Shown: piece by piece, positions 1-8,792 of the stretch | Position numbering within the stretch: the stretch's first letter is position 1 | How the letters are laid out: every line of letters begins with the position of its first letter | Source: Shewanella carassii | Lineage (GTDB): Bacteria; Pseudomonadota; Gammaproteobacteria; Enterobacterales; Shewanellaceae | Length of the DNA: 64,000 nt | Reading direction: 5' to 3' | Assembly: GCF_002777975.1 (NCBI RefSeq) | Contig: NZ_NGVS01000033.1 | Span: forward strand, 434,001 to 498,000 | The notes under the pieces: model-generated | The model's database searches: none | Told to the model about the DNA's origin: nothing | Seen by the model: only the letters and a program-made list of their open reading frames with translations | Translations under genes and position numbers: made by a program

Positions 1-1
1 G

Positions 2-1918
2 TTCTCAAGCGCCGAGCGCCAAGGGCCGTTGCATCAGGCACTGGCGGCGTTGAACACTCGCCTGGAGAAGACGGAGCAGCTCGGGCACATTAAGCAAAAA
101 TGGCAGCAAGCCCAAGTTAGCATGCAGCAGGCCGAGGCCCATGGTCATCAATGCAAGGCCGAAAGACAGAGCGCCGAAACGGAACATCAAAGGTTGCAAC
201 TGGCCTGGCATACAGGCCAGGCGGCTATTTTGGCGGCCAAGCTGCAGCCGGGGCAGCCTTGCCCCGTATGCGGCGGCTTGGAACATCCGGCACCGGCCGA
301 TATGGCGCAGGATATTCCGGGTGAAGCCGAGCTCAATCGGGCGAGAGATGCCGAGCAGCAAGCCTCGGCAAGGCATGAGGCGGCCCGCAGCGATTATCGT
401 CATATCAAGCGGCAAACAGAGGAGTTACAGCTCGAACTGCAGCGCTTGAGCGCTGAGCTACAGGCCTTTATCGCCGCGGATGTTACGACAGATGTTACGG
501 CTGATGTTAAGACTGGTGTTACGACAGAGGTTAAGGCTGACGCCGCTATGGATGCCGACTCCTATGTCAAAGCCGATCTCGCTAGCGAAATCGACAGGCT
601 TGAGTCCCGGCGCAGGCAGCTGCTCAATGAGTTGCAACAGGCCGAAGCGGCTCAAACCCGCTTCAATAACTGCAGGAAGCAATTGCAGCAGGCCGAGCAG
701 CAAGTGGAGCAGCGACTCAAATACAGAGAGACTCAATTAAAGCAGTTGCAGCAGCTAAGAGAGCAGTTGAGTCTTGCGGGAGCCCGTAAAGACGCGGCGC
801 TTGCTGCTCTGCCCAATGAATATCATGCTTTGGCAGCCGAGGCGGCGCTTGAACTGATGGCGCGGCAACTTGAGCAAAAGCAGAGTGAGTGGCAACAGCT
901 TAAACAGCGACAGCAAGATATCAATCAACAGTATACCGAGGCCGTCAGCCAGCATAAGGCGCTGATGCAGGCCTTGACATCGAGCCGTGAAGACAGCGCC
1001 CGAGCCGAGCAGTTTGCCATCAAAGCGCAGCAAACGCTTGATGATGCCCTGAAGCAATCTGGATTTGCTGATCGCCAAACCTTGGAACAGGCGCAGCTGG
1101 ATGAAGCGCAGATGCAGGCATTGGCTGAGAAGATAGAGGCCTGGCGCACGCAGCGCTTTGAGCAGCAGGCGCTGCTCAAAGCCATGGATGAGCGGCTCGC
1201 CGGACAAAGTCTACCTGAGCTTGGGCAGCTTGAAAGCTTCTGGCAGCAACAGCAGCAGCAACTCGCCGAGGCGGAGTCTGCTTGGCAGACGCTCAATAAC
1301 CGAATGCAGAGCCTTAAAGGCACAGAAGCCCAGCTCAATAAAGAAGCGCTAGCCGCTCAGGCGCTGGAGCAGGAATACGCCCTAATCGGCACTCTGAGTG
1401 ATGTGGCCAATGGCAACAGCCATAGCAAGGTGAGTCTGCAGCGCTTTGTGCTCAGTGTTTTGCTCGATGATGTGCTGCTCGAGGCCAGTCGCCGTTTGGC
1501 GCTGATGAGCAAAGGCCGCTACCGCTTGCTGCGTAAAGAGGACAGGGCCAAGGGCAATAAGGCCTCTGGTCTGGAGCTTGAGGTGGAAGATGCTTACAGC
1601 TCCAAGGTGCGTCCGGTGGCCACTCTCAGCGGCGGTGAGAGTTTTATGGCGGCCTTGTCGCTGGCGCTGGGACTCTCTGATGTGGTGCAAGCTTATGCCG
1701 GTGGTATCAAGCTCGATACCCTGTTTATTGATGAAGGTTTTGGCAGCCTGGATCAGGACTCGCTGGAGCTGGCGGTTCGTACCCTGATGGATCTGCAATC
1801 CAGTGGCCGCATGATAGGGGTTATTTCCCATGTGTCGGAGATGAAAGAGCAGATAAGCTGCCGTATAGATATCAGCAAGCATGCCTTGGGCAGCAGCATT
1901 CGCCTGGTTACAGCTTGA
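2..1918 (+). CDS. sbcC: Nuclease SbcCD subunit C, C-terminal part (5' end outside window)
   Basis: This is the C-terminal two-thirds of the SMC/Rad50-like ATPase that works with the SbcD nuclease to cut DNA hairpins and process blocked ends in the cytoplasm. The reading frame is open from base 2, so the start lies upstream of the window. Visible parts are long Gln/Glu/Ala-rich coiled coils, the zinc-hook motif CPVCGG near base 265, the ABC signature LSGGESF near base 1627, and a Walker B followed by a D-loop (LFIDEGFGSLD) near base 1720. Between bases 479 and 550 the coiled coil holds a Val/Thr/Asp/Lys repeat that looks like a recent low-complexity expansion. The family assignment is secure; the N-terminal Walker A half cannot be seen. 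Confidence 0.95.
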   Translation, partial: FSSAERQGPLHQALAALNTRLEKTEQLGHIKQKWQQAQVSMQQAEAHGHQCKAERQSAETEHQRLQLAWHTGQAAILAAKLQPGQPCPVCGGLEHPAPADMAQDIPGEAELNRARDAEQQASARHEAARSDYRHIKRQTEELQLELQRLSAELQAFIAADVTTDVTADVKTGVTTEVKADAAMDADSYVKADLASEIDRLESRRRQLLNELQQAEAAQTRFNNCRKQLQQAEQQVEQRLKYRETQLKQLQQLREQLSLAGARKDAALAALPNEYHALAAEAALELMARQLEQKQSEWQQLKQRQQDINQQYTEAVSQHKALMQALTSSREDSARAEQFAIKAQQTLDDALKQSGFADRQTLEQAQLDEAQMQALAEKIEAWRTQRFEQQALLKAMDERLAGQSLPELGQLESFWQQQQQQLAEAESAWQTLNNRMQSLKGTEAQLNKEALAAQALEQEYALIGTLSDVANGNSHSKVSLQRFVLSVLLDDVLLEASRRLALMSKGRYRLLRKEDRAKGNKASGLELEVEDAYSSKVRPVATLSGGESFMAALSLALGLSDVVQAYAGGIKLDTLFIDEGFGSLDQDSLELAVRTLMDLQSSGRMIGVISHVSEMKEQISCRIDISKHALGSSIRLVTA

Positions 1919-2117
1919 TGCAAATGGGGCCGATTTGTTGGACTGTTTTTAAATTCACCCAGTAATCATAGGGTTTTGGCGAATAATACTTGTCTCAGGG
2001 ACTTTTTTTGATATAAGTTTGCTGTTGGCCCCTTGAAAACAGGGGCTTGAACTATTGGTTTTCAGTTTGAACTCGGTGAGGCGACAGTTGCAGACAGATA
2101 GAATTTCCTGGTTGAGT

Positions 2118-3371
2118 ATGATCCCTATGCGTTTGCAGGCCTTGCCCACTTTACACAAGAAGCTGCTGCTCAGCTCAGGCTTATTGGTGGGCGCGGCGCT
2201 ATTATGGCCCGGGACTCACGAAGTCACCCCACAACGTATTCCCTTGCATCTGGATATTGAAGCTCTGCTGCCTCAAGTCAGCACTGAGCCTTCGGTTGTT
2301 GAAGTCGCCGGCCCGGACTTTGAACGTGTGATCCAAAGTGGTGACACCCTCAGCGTATTGTTCCAAAAGGCGGGAGTTGGCCAGCAGACCATGTACAAGG
2401 TGTTGGAAGCCGATTTGGATATTCTGGCACTCGATACTCTGCAGCCAGGTAACAGGATCCGCTTTTGGATCGATGAACAGGGCAACCTGACCCAGCTGGA
2501 ACTCTACTTTAACGCCGCACATCAGGTGCTGTTCAAACGTTTCGATGATGGCGGCTATGGGGTTGAAGAGATCAACATCGAAGGCGTCTGGCAAAATCGG
2601 ATTGTCAGCGGTGAGATCCAAGGATCTTTCTATCGCTCGGCGCAGCGGGTCGGCCTGAGCGCCGCCGAAATTCAAAAAATTGAGAGTCTGCTGAAGGAAA
2701 AGCTCAATTTTGCCCGGGATTTGCGTGCCGGTGACCACTTTTCTGTGCTGATGAATGATCAGTACATAGAAGGGGAGTCGACCGGTGTCAGTCAGGTGCT
2801 GGGATTACGCATTCAAAACGGCCGCAATGAAATTACCGCCTTTCAGAGCACAGATGGCAACTTCTATGATGAGAAAGGTCAGAGCCTGGCGCGGGCGTTT
2901 CAGCGGATCCCGCTGGAGAAACGCTATAGGATCAGCTCATCATTCAACCCCAATCGCCGTCACCCGGTCACAGGGCGGGTTTCCCCTCATAACGGTACCG
3001 ACTTTGCAGTGCCAATAGGCACCAAGGTCGTGGCGCCTGGCGATGGTGTAGTGACCCTGGTGACCAATCACAGATTTGCCGGTAAATATATAGTGATAGA
3101 GCATGGCAACAAATACCGTACCCGGTATCTGCATCTGTCTAAACCTTTGGTGCACAAGGGCCAGAGAGTCAGTCGTGGCCAGGTTATCGCGCTGTCCGGT
3201 AATACCGGGCGTTCGACCGGGCCGCATCTGCATTATGAGTTTCATGTCAATGGTCGGCCGGTGAATGCCATGAAGGCGGATATCCCCATGGCCAGCCAAC
3301 TCTCCAAAGAGCAGATGCGTGAGTTCAGCCAATTGGTCAGTACCCGTAAGATGATGATGGATCTCGGTTAA
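2118..3371 (+). CDS. mepM: M23 family murein endopeptidase, MepM/YebA-like
   Basis: This is a probable periplasmic, inner-membrane-anchored zinc endopeptidase that cuts peptidoglycan cross-links to allow wall growth. With the ATG at 2118 it has about 417 residues: a short cytoplasmic stretch, one hydrophobic anchor (LLLSSGLLVGAALLW), a LysM/OapA-like segment beginning FERVIQSGDTLSVLF, and a C-terminal M23 domain. That domain shows HNGTDFAVP and HLHYEFHVNG, which supply the zinc ligands (His and Asp of HxxxD, and HxH). The start is uncertain: a TTG at 2055 with a weak AGGGG upstream would add 21 residues, and neither start has a strong ribosome site. It stands alone, followed by a terminator. 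The family is clear; orthology to mepM itself is inferred from architecture. Confidence 0.85.
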   Translation: MIPMRLQALPTLHKKLLLSSGLLVGAALLWPGTHEVTPQRIPLHLDIEALLPQVSTEPSVVEVAGPDFERVIQSGDTLSVLFQKAGVGQQTMYKVLEADLDILALDTLQPGNRIRFWIDEQGNLTQLELYFNAAHQVLFKRFDDGGYGVEEINIEGVWQNRIVSGEIQGSFYRSAQRVGLSAAEIQKIESLLKEKLNFARDLRAGDHFSVLMNDQYIEGESTGVSQVLGLRIQNGRNEITAFQSTDGNFYDEKGQSLARAFQRIPLEKRYRISSSFNPNRRHPVTGRVSPHNGTDFAVPIGTKVVAPGDGVVTLVTNHRFAGKYIVIEHGNKYRTRYLHLSKPLVHKGQRVSRGQVIALSGNTGRSTGPHLHYEFHVNGRPVNAMKADIPMASQLSKEQMREFSQLVSTRKMMMDLG

Positions 3372-3394
3372 ATCCGTTTATTGTGAGTGCACCG

Positions 3395-3421
3395 GCCAGC
3401 GTCTTGAGCGCTGGCTTTTTT
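3395..3421 (+). terminator. Rho-independent terminator after the M23 peptidase gene
   Basis: A perfect 7-bp stem (3395-3401 with 3409-3415) and a 7-base loop are followed directly by a T-rich run, 24 bases after the stop codon. Confidence 0.8.
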
Positions 3422-3492
3422 ATAAGCTCATTTTACCCATCCCTCCCTATTTGTTAGGGTGTGGAGAAAACCTGAGTGCAACAGGAGGAAAA

Positions 3493-4344
3493 ATGAAGTT
3501 ATGGCATGCACTGGTATTGATGTTCTTGAGCCTGGCGTTGCCGGTTACGGCGGCCGAAGAGCCCCCCAAGCCTTATTCTGAGCAGAGTATTTACGACAAG
3601 CCCTTGATGGAGCGCTATGTGCTCGATGAGCTCAAGTCGATACGGCAAGACATGCAGTCGCTGGAAAAACGGGTCACGGTTGATATTACCGACCGAGAGT
3701 TGGCGGTGGCCGACAAGTCGATGAACTACGCCAATGTGACTGTGACCTACTTCTTTTACCTCATTGCCGCCGCGGTGTCACTGATCGCCTTGGTCGGTTG
3801 GCAGTCACTCAAGGATATTCGCGATAAGACCCAGGAGATGGCCAACGAGAAACTGGAGGCGATTGCCGCCCAGTATGAGAAAAAGTTTCAGGAGATGGAG
3901 CGTGAGCTGAAACGCAAGAGCCGGATCATTACGGAAAACAACAAGGAAATTGAGCGGATCAACGAGATACACAACTTGTGGATCCGTGCTCAACATTCGC
4001 AGACGCCGGAGCAGCGAATCGAGATCTACAACGATATCCTCAAAATACGTCCGGGGGATCTCGAAGCCTTAACCTACAAGGCCGATGCCGCCATGGAAAT
4101 GGGCGAGTATCACTGGGCGATGAGCATCTGCAACCGGGTGTTGGAAGTGGATCCCAAGAACGCCAATGCGCTTTATCAGCGGGCCTGCGCCTTTACCCGC
4201 ATGGGCTCGGAAGAGCAGGCGATTTCCGATCTGGAATTGGCTGTGGGCTTCAGTGCCTCACTCAGTGAGGCGGCCAAGGAGGAGAAAGACTTTGATTCCC
4301 TGCACGGCTACAAACGTTTTGACGATCTGATCAGCGACGACTGA
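3493..4344 (+). CDS. Membrane-anchored TPR/coiled-coil protein of unknown function
   Basis: The start is the ATG at 3493, preceded by an AGGAGG ribosome site at 3483-3488; an upstream in-frame TTG at 3451 has none. The product of about 283 residues has a signal peptide (MKLWHALVLMFLSLALPVTA), a second hydrophobic segment near residues 80-105 (YFFYLIAAAVSLIALVGW), a charged coiled coil at about 110-165, and tetratricopeptide-like helices to the end (for example residues about 185-250, with A-x-Y-x-R-A type packing). The arrangement suggests an envelope scaffold or adaptor, with either the coiled coil or the TPR part making protein contacts. No catalytic motif is visible and the neighbours do not point to a pathway, so the specific role is unknown. 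Confidence 0.75.
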   Translation: MKLWHALVLMFLSLALPVTAAEEPPKPYSEQSIYDKPLMERYVLDELKSIRQDMQSLEKRVTVDITDRELAVADKSMNYANVTVTYFFYLIAAAVSLIALVGWQSLKDIRDKTQEMANEKLEAIAAQYEKKFQEMERELKRKSRIITENNKEIERINEIHNLWIRAQHSQTPEQRIEIYNDILKIRPGDLEALTYKADAAMEMGEYHWAMSICNRVLEVDPKNANALYQRACAFTRMGSEEQAISDLELAVGFSASLSEAAKEEKDFDSLHGYKRFDDLISDD

Positions 4345-4381
4345 CAGTAATGTCGGGCAATTATCTAGTCCTGCGGCAGGG

Positions 4382-4792
4382 TTAACCTGCCTGCTGTAGC
4401 CGCTGCTGATACTTAAGGGCGCAGCGGCACAGTTTGCCCTTGAGTGCCGGGCAGCCGCCGCAGGGGGATTTCTTAAAGGGGTGCAGCGCAAAGCTCATGC
4501 TGCCGGTCTGGGGCTTTAGGCTGTGAAGTTGTCCGAGTTCGACAGAAGCTTGATTGGCGGCAATCCAGGTGCCGGCTCGGTTTTGTAGTTCTGCCTTGAG
4601 CAGTTTCTTTTGCGGTTTTTTGAGCTTCTTCTGCCGGGAGAGTTCAGTGGGCAGTTGCTGCTCTAATGCGCTAACCAAGTCTTTGCCAAGGCGTTTGCGG
4701 CTGGACTTGCCAAGTGCGGGTAGCGTCTTTTTCAGTGCCTTATTGGCCTGCTTGTGACATATCTTGGAAACATGCTTGCTTATCTTGGGCAT
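4382..4792 (-). CDS. Hypothetical Lys-rich protein with C-terminal cysteine cluster
   Basis: I do not recognise this protein of about 136 residues. The ATG at 4792 is preferred because GGAG lies 6 bases upstream; a GTG at 4804 would add four residues. The N-terminal half is very basic (many Lys and Arg, helical, soluble), and the C-terminal part carries five closely spaced cysteines in the pattern CGGCP...LCRC. That pattern could bind a metal or an Fe-S cluster, but this is inference. The gene ends 37 bp from the convergent TPR protein gene. The good ribosome site and the conserved-looking composition argue that it is real. Confidence 0.6.
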   Translation of the reverse strand: MPKISKHVSKICHKQANKALKKTLPALGKSSRKRLGKDLVSALEQQLPTELSRQKKLKKPQKKLLKAELQNRAGTWIAANQASVELGQLHSLKPQTGSMSFALHPFKKSPCGGCPALKGKLCRCALKYQQRLQQAG

Positions 4793-5104
4793 AAACCACT
4801 CCACACCTTGGCGGTATCCTCATCACTGGCCAAGCCAAAGCCGGTTAAAAGAAGCCATCAGAAGTGGCCTGACGATAACTTTTGAAAAGGCTGTTTGAAA
4901 AGCTGACACCAAAAACTAAAGTTGATTTTAAATGAAAACTATTATCAGTCAATATAAGGTTGAGTTTATAACGCTTGGGTTCTTTTGAGGGCAGGTATTG
5001 GCGGGAAACGCTTCGAATAACGGCTGGATAGCAACTGGATATATTGCAGAAAGTCCAAGAACCAAACTTTCAGTGCTAAGCGGTTTTGAATGCAGCTCTA
5101 ACAC
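4793..5104. other. Intergenic region, no feature recognised
   Basis: This 312-bp stretch lies upstream of the minus-strand Lys-rich protein gene and downstream of the YgjP-like peptidase gene. It presumably holds the promoter of the former; I see no convincing ORF, RNA gene or strong hairpin in it. Confidence 0.4.
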
Positions 5105-5614
5105 TCACATTGGGTAGGGATCTTGGTTGGCGTCCAGCAAGCTGAGGTAGATCCTGAGCTCAAACTCCAACTGATGGTAATCAGGCTCCATATAGGTGCA
5201 CAGTTTGTAGAAAGCCTTGTTGTGTTCTTTCTCCTTCAAATGTGCCAACTCATGCACCACCAACATTCGCAAAAAGGCTTCGGGTGCCCGTTTCAGGCGA
5301 GAGGAGATACGGATTTCGTTTTTGGTCTTGAGTTTGTGTCCCTGCTTACGGGCGGCGTAGGTATGCAGCCCCAGCGCCTGATGGCTGAGGCTGATCTTGT
5401 CGTCGAAACACACTTTGGCAAGCGGGTTTGATTGACGCAGATAAGTTTGCTTCAGCGCTTGGGTATAGTCCCAAAGCGCTTTATCACTGCGGATCTGGTG
5501 TAGCTCGGGATGGCGTTTTCGCAGGTATTCTCCCAGCCTGTCCGTTTGGCTGAGCTGCTGAACTTGCTGCCTGATCTCTTCGCTGTAATGGGCCAGATAA
5601 TCAAAACCGCTCAA
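5105..5614 (-). CDS. YgjP-like (DUF45) putative metallopeptidase
   Basis: This soluble protein of 169 residues contains the zincin signature VVHELAHLKEKEHNKAFY near residues 117-134: HELAH gives the two His ligands and the catalytic Glu, with a further His a few residues on. This is the YgjP-type metal-dependent hydrolase family (DUF45, related to the SprT/WLM fold). No signal peptide is present, so it should act in the cytoplasm; the substrate is unknown. Its start lies 4 bp after the stop of the upstream DUF3010 gene (5619), so the two are probably co-transcribed. Confidence 0.8.
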   Translation of the reverse strand: MSGFDYLAHYSEEIRQQVQQLSQTDRLGEYLRKRHPELHQIRSDKALWDYTQALKQTYLRQSNPLAKVCFDDKISLSHQALGLHTYAARKQGHKLKTKNEIRISSRLKRAPEAFLRMLVVHELAHLKEKEHNKAFYKLCTYMEPDYHQLEFELRIYLSLLDANQDPYPM

Positions 5615-5618
5615 GGGG

Positions 5619-6056
5619 TTAGACCTTCTTGTAGATCCGCATTTGCAAAAAGGCGTAAGCGGCTTCGAAGGCGTTTTGCTGGAACTTTTTCAGCTCCAGG
5701 CCGCTGAAGTCCACTTGTGGTGGATTGCGTTTAAGCTGCTCTTTAATGTTTTGTGGTGTCAGCAGGGTTACCGGCAACTTACCCAATTGAATGGCTGCCT
5801 CGAACTTGAAGCTGGCAGAGCTGCCAGCCAGTTTGCCTTTGTATTCGCGCTCGATAATCACGACGTGCTCGACCTGGTAGTCTTCCATCAGCTTATCGAA
5901 AGCGAATTGGAATTCCCGAATTGCTTCCTGACTGGCAGGGTTGCTCAAGGTAAATGAGTGACGGCGGCAATCAGGAACGTTGAATACGTCCCCCTGGGCG
6001 CTCAGCAAACAGATGACGGCTTCGCCGCCTTTTAATTCAACAGCACAAACTTTCAT
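5619..6056 (-). CDS. DUF3010 family protein
   Basis: This 145-residue protein matches what I know of the DUF3010 family, found in Shewanella, Vibrio and relatives: it starts MKVCAVELKGGEAVICLL and contains VVIIEREYKGKLAGSSASFK in the middle. The alternating beta/alpha pattern at the N-terminus, with an acidic residue in the first strand, resembles an RNase-H-like fold, but that is inference and no biochemical role is established. It is followed 4 bp later by the YgjP-like peptidase gene and lies 47 bp downstream of the DEAD-box helicase stop, so all three may form one transcription unit. Confidence 0.8.
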   Translation of the reverse strand: MKVCAVELKGGEAVICLLSAQGDVFNVPDCRRHSFTLSNPASQEAIREFQFAFDKLMEDYQVEHVVIIEREYKGKLAGSSASFKFEAAIQLGKLPVTLLTPQNIKEQLKRNPPQVDFSGLELKKFQQNAFEAAYAFLQMRIYKKV

Positions 6057-6103
6057 GGTATTCCTTGTGGTTCATCATGCCGCACCGGCGGCTAATGTTA
6101 ATC

Positions 6104-7459
6104 TTATGATTCGGAGTCGCTTTCATTGCCGTTATTTACTGGAGCGGGTTTACGCCTCATTGGGGCATCGCCCACATCCACCCCGGTAATAAAGCGCTTG
6201 TCTCTGCCTGACTTGGCCTTGCCCGGTTTAGCCGCTGTTTTGCTGCGGCCCTTGGGTTTGCTGGCTTTGGTATTCTTGGGTTTGCTGCTCTGGCGTTTGG
6301 GATCGGCCAGGCCACTGAATTTGGGTTCGAGCCCCTCAAGGGTACTGAACTCGAAGCGGCGACCGAGAAAGCTCTGCACCTTCTTGAAGTTGAACCAGTC
6401 CTTGGGACCCACCAGAGACAGGGCATCGCCCTTGGCGCCGGCGCGGCCGGTACGACCGATACGGTGGACATATTCTTCGGCAAACTTGGGCATGTCGAAG
6501 TTGACCACCAAGGAGACATTCACCAGATCCAAACCGCGGGAGGCCACATCGGTTGTCACCAGAATTTGCTGCTGGCCGCGGCTGAACTGATCCATTATCT
6601 GGTTACGGGCGCTTTGGCGCAGTTCACCACTGAGCGCCACGGCGCTGTAGCCCTCTTGTTTGAGCTTTTCGGCTAATCTGTCGGTATCCTGGCGGGTGGC
6701 GGTGAAGATGATCACCTGACGCTGTTGTTCGCGCCTTAGCAGTTCAATCAGCAGCGTCTCTTTATGATCCAGATGGTCACAGAGGAAAATACGCTGGTGT
6801 ATGTCCTGATGCTCGGCATTGGCGGCGCCAATGGCCACATGCTGTGGGTCATTGAGCAAGGTGGCGGCGATATCATTGACCTCTTCATGTTCCAGAGTGG
6901 CCGAGAACATCAGGGTCTGCCGCCGTCTATGGTTGGCGGCGTCGTTGATCGCCTTGAGTTGCGGCGCAAAGCCCAGATCCAGCATACGGTCGGCTTCGTC
7001 AAGAATAAGCAGTTCCAGCCCTTCCAGATACAGATGGCGTTGTGACAGGTGGTCGGCAATCCGTCCCGGGGTGGCGACGATAAAGTGTGGATCCCGCGCC
7101 AGTGCCTTGGCCTGATCGTTGAAGTTTTCTCCGCCAAGCACACTGATGGCCCGATATTGGGTATTGGCAACCAACAGACGCAGCTGGGCGTAGACCTGGT
7201 TGGCCAGCTCACGGGTCGGCAGGAGTATCAGTACCCTGGGATCACGCTTACTGAGCGCCTTGGTGGAGATCACCCTTTGCATTGCTGGCAACAAAAAGGC
7301 CAAGGTCTTTCCCGAGCCCGTCTTGGATGAGGCCATCAGGTCTTTCCCGGCCAGCGCCACGGGAATCGCTTCACGCTGAATTTCGGTAGGCTCATCGATA
7401 CCCATATGTTTAAGGGTTTGCAGCAGACGCTGATCCAGCGAAAAATCGGAAAAATGCAA
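6104..7459 (-). CDS. DEAD-box ATP-dependent RNA helicase
   Basis: This cytoplasmic RNA helicase of about 451 residues probably acts in ribosome assembly or RNA decay. All core motifs are visible: an upstream Q motif (PTEIQREAIPVALAG), Walker A (SSKTGSGKT), PTRELA, TPGR, DEAD in LILDEADRMLD, SAT, and HRIGRTGRAG in the second RecA domain. A basic tail rich in Lys, Ser and Pro follows from about residue 375. I place the start at the TTG at 7459 (product begins MHFSDFSLDQ) because GAGGAG lies 7 bases upstream; an upstream GTG at 7489 has no site. A 15-bp perfect hairpin sits about 85 bp upstream and may be in its leader. It is of the RhlE/SrmB type, but the exact orthologue is not certain. Confidence 0.9.
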   Translation of the reverse strand: MHFSDFSLDQRLLQTLKHMGIDEPTEIQREAIPVALAGKDLMASSKTGSGKTLAFLLPAMQRVISTKALSKRDPRVLILLPTRELANQVYAQLRLLVANTQYRAISVLGGENFNDQAKALARDPHFIVATPGRIADHLSQRHLYLEGLELLILDEADRMLDLGFAPQLKAINDAANHRRRQTLMFSATLEHEEVNDIAATLLNDPQHVAIGAANAEHQDIHQRIFLCDHLDHKETLLIELLRREQQRQVIIFTATRQDTDRLAEKLKQEGYSAVALSGELRQSARNQIMDQFSRGQQQILVTTDVASRGLDLVNVSLVVNFDMPKFAEEYVHRIGRTGRAGAKGDALSLVGPKDWFNFKKVQSFLGRRFEFSTLEGLEPKFSGLADPKRQSSKPKNTKASKPKGRSKTAAKPGKAKSGRDKRFITGVDVGDAPMRRKPAPVNNGNESDSES

Positions 7460-7542
7460 AGGTGAACTCCTCAATAAAAACGACCGCACATTATAACGGC
7501 TTTTACGGCGCTGGGCATGTATTTAGTCAAAGGAGTGTCGAA

Positions 7543-7578
7543 ACACTTGCGACTTTTGTTCAAAAAAGTCGCAAGTGT
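7543..7578. promoter_or_regulatory. Perfect 15-bp hairpin between divergent genes
   Basis: Arms 7543-7557 and 7564-7578 are exact reverse complements around a 6-base loop (gttcaa). It lies between the divergent helicase (-) and patatin (+) genes, about 85 bp from the helicase start and 114 bp from the patatin start. No T-run follows on either strand outside the stem, so a leader structure or protein site is more likely than a terminator. Confidence 0.55.
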
Positions 7579-7691
7579 GTGGCCGGAGTCCTGCCGGATA
7601 AAATCTGGAGCAGTACTGGCTTCGGGTGTATGCTGCCTTGACTGTCTAAGCTTAGGCTGCGTGACTGGTAGAAAAATATAAAGGAGAGAGG

Positions 7692-8639
7692 ATGACGCAG
7701 AGTCATAACCCTTGTATTGGTATCGCGCTGGGAAGCGGCGCCGCCAAAGGATGGGCCCACATAGGTGTACTCAAGGGACTGGCAGCCATGGGGGTGCATC
7801 CGGCCAAGGTCGCCGGTTCATCCATAGGAGCCCTAGTCGGCGCGGCTTATGCTAATGAACGCCTCGAAGAGTTGGAAGACTGGGTGCGTAGTTTTTCCAG
7901 TTGGGACGTGTTGGGATTGATGGATATCAGTTGGGGCCGGGGAGGGCTCATCAGTGGTGACCGGGTATTCAGCGCCATTCAGGACCGCATCGGCGATCTC
8001 TTGATCGAAGAGCTCAAATACCCCTTTACTGCGGTATCGACCGATCTTTATTCAGGACAGGAGATCTGGTTCAGCCGAGGCGATTTGCGCCAGGCCGTCA
8101 GGGCTTCTTGCTCCATGCCGGGGATCATGTCACCTGTGCGTCAGAACCATCGTTGGCTGGTGGATGGCGCTGTGGTTAACCCTATCCCAGTGTCTGTGGC
8201 CAGATCCATGGGAGTTGATCTGGTGATAGGTGTCGATCTGCATGGGCACAGACGAGAGCAGTTGCAAATGGTACCTGTGGCACTCAATAGTGCAGAGCCT
8301 CAGGCTCAAGGACGGGATATGGCACACGCCTCAGAGAGTGGCTTTATGGATCTGTTGGCCAAGGGTAAGGATTATATTTCCGGTTTGACCGACAAGTTTT
8401 CCCTCGGCAACAAGGCCGAGCCTGGGATGCTGGCGGTGATGTCGCAGTCGATGGATATTCTGGAGCAGCGCCACAAGCGCGCGCGCTTGATGGGGGATCC
8501 ACCGGATATCTTCATTGTTCCCAAGGTATCGGACATAGGTACTATGGAGTTTCACCGTGCCGGTGAGGCGATTGCTGCCGGTGAGAAGGCGGTGCAGCAG
8601 GCTTCACATCTGATTGATGCGGCGTTGGGGCGGCTGTAA
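7692..8639 (+). CDS. Patatin-like phospholipase, RssA-type
   Basis: This 315-residue cytoplasmic patatin-family serine hydrolase has the glycine-rich oxyanion loop GIALGSGAAKGWAHIGVL at the N-terminus, the nucleophile elbow GSSIGA (Gly-x-Ser-x-Gly variant, Ser near residue 43) and the catalytic Asp in VDGAVVNPIPV near residue 157. This Ser-Asp dyad arrangement is typical of bacterial RssA/YchK-like proteins, which are presumed lipid acyl hydrolases; the substrate is unknown. The ATG at 7692 follows AAGGAGAGAGG. It appears to be transcribed alone. Confidence 0.9.
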   Translation: MTQSHNPCIGIALGSGAAKGWAHIGVLKGLAAMGVHPAKVAGSSIGALVGAAYANERLEELEDWVRSFSSWDVLGLMDISWGRGGLISGDRVFSAIQDRIGDLLIEELKYPFTAVSTDLYSGQEIWFSRGDLRQAVRASCSMPGIMSPVRQNHRWLVDGAVVNPIPVSVARSMGVDLVIGVDLHGHRREQLQMVPVALNSAEPQAQGRDMAHASESGFMDLLAKGKDYISGLTDKFSLGNKAEPGMLAVMSQSMDILEQRHKRARLMGDPPDIFIVPKVSDIGTMEFHRAGEAIAAGEKAVQQASHLIDAALGRL

Positions 8640-8792
8640 AAGGCATTGCCTGCAACTGATACGTGTGGGCACACTTCCTGCATAGTCAGCACATCATCAG
8701 CATCAGGGTATTTCAAGGCGTTTTTTTGACTATTTCCAGCTAGTTAAGGCTAAAAAACGCACAACTGAATATCTATATGACGGAAAACTGAC

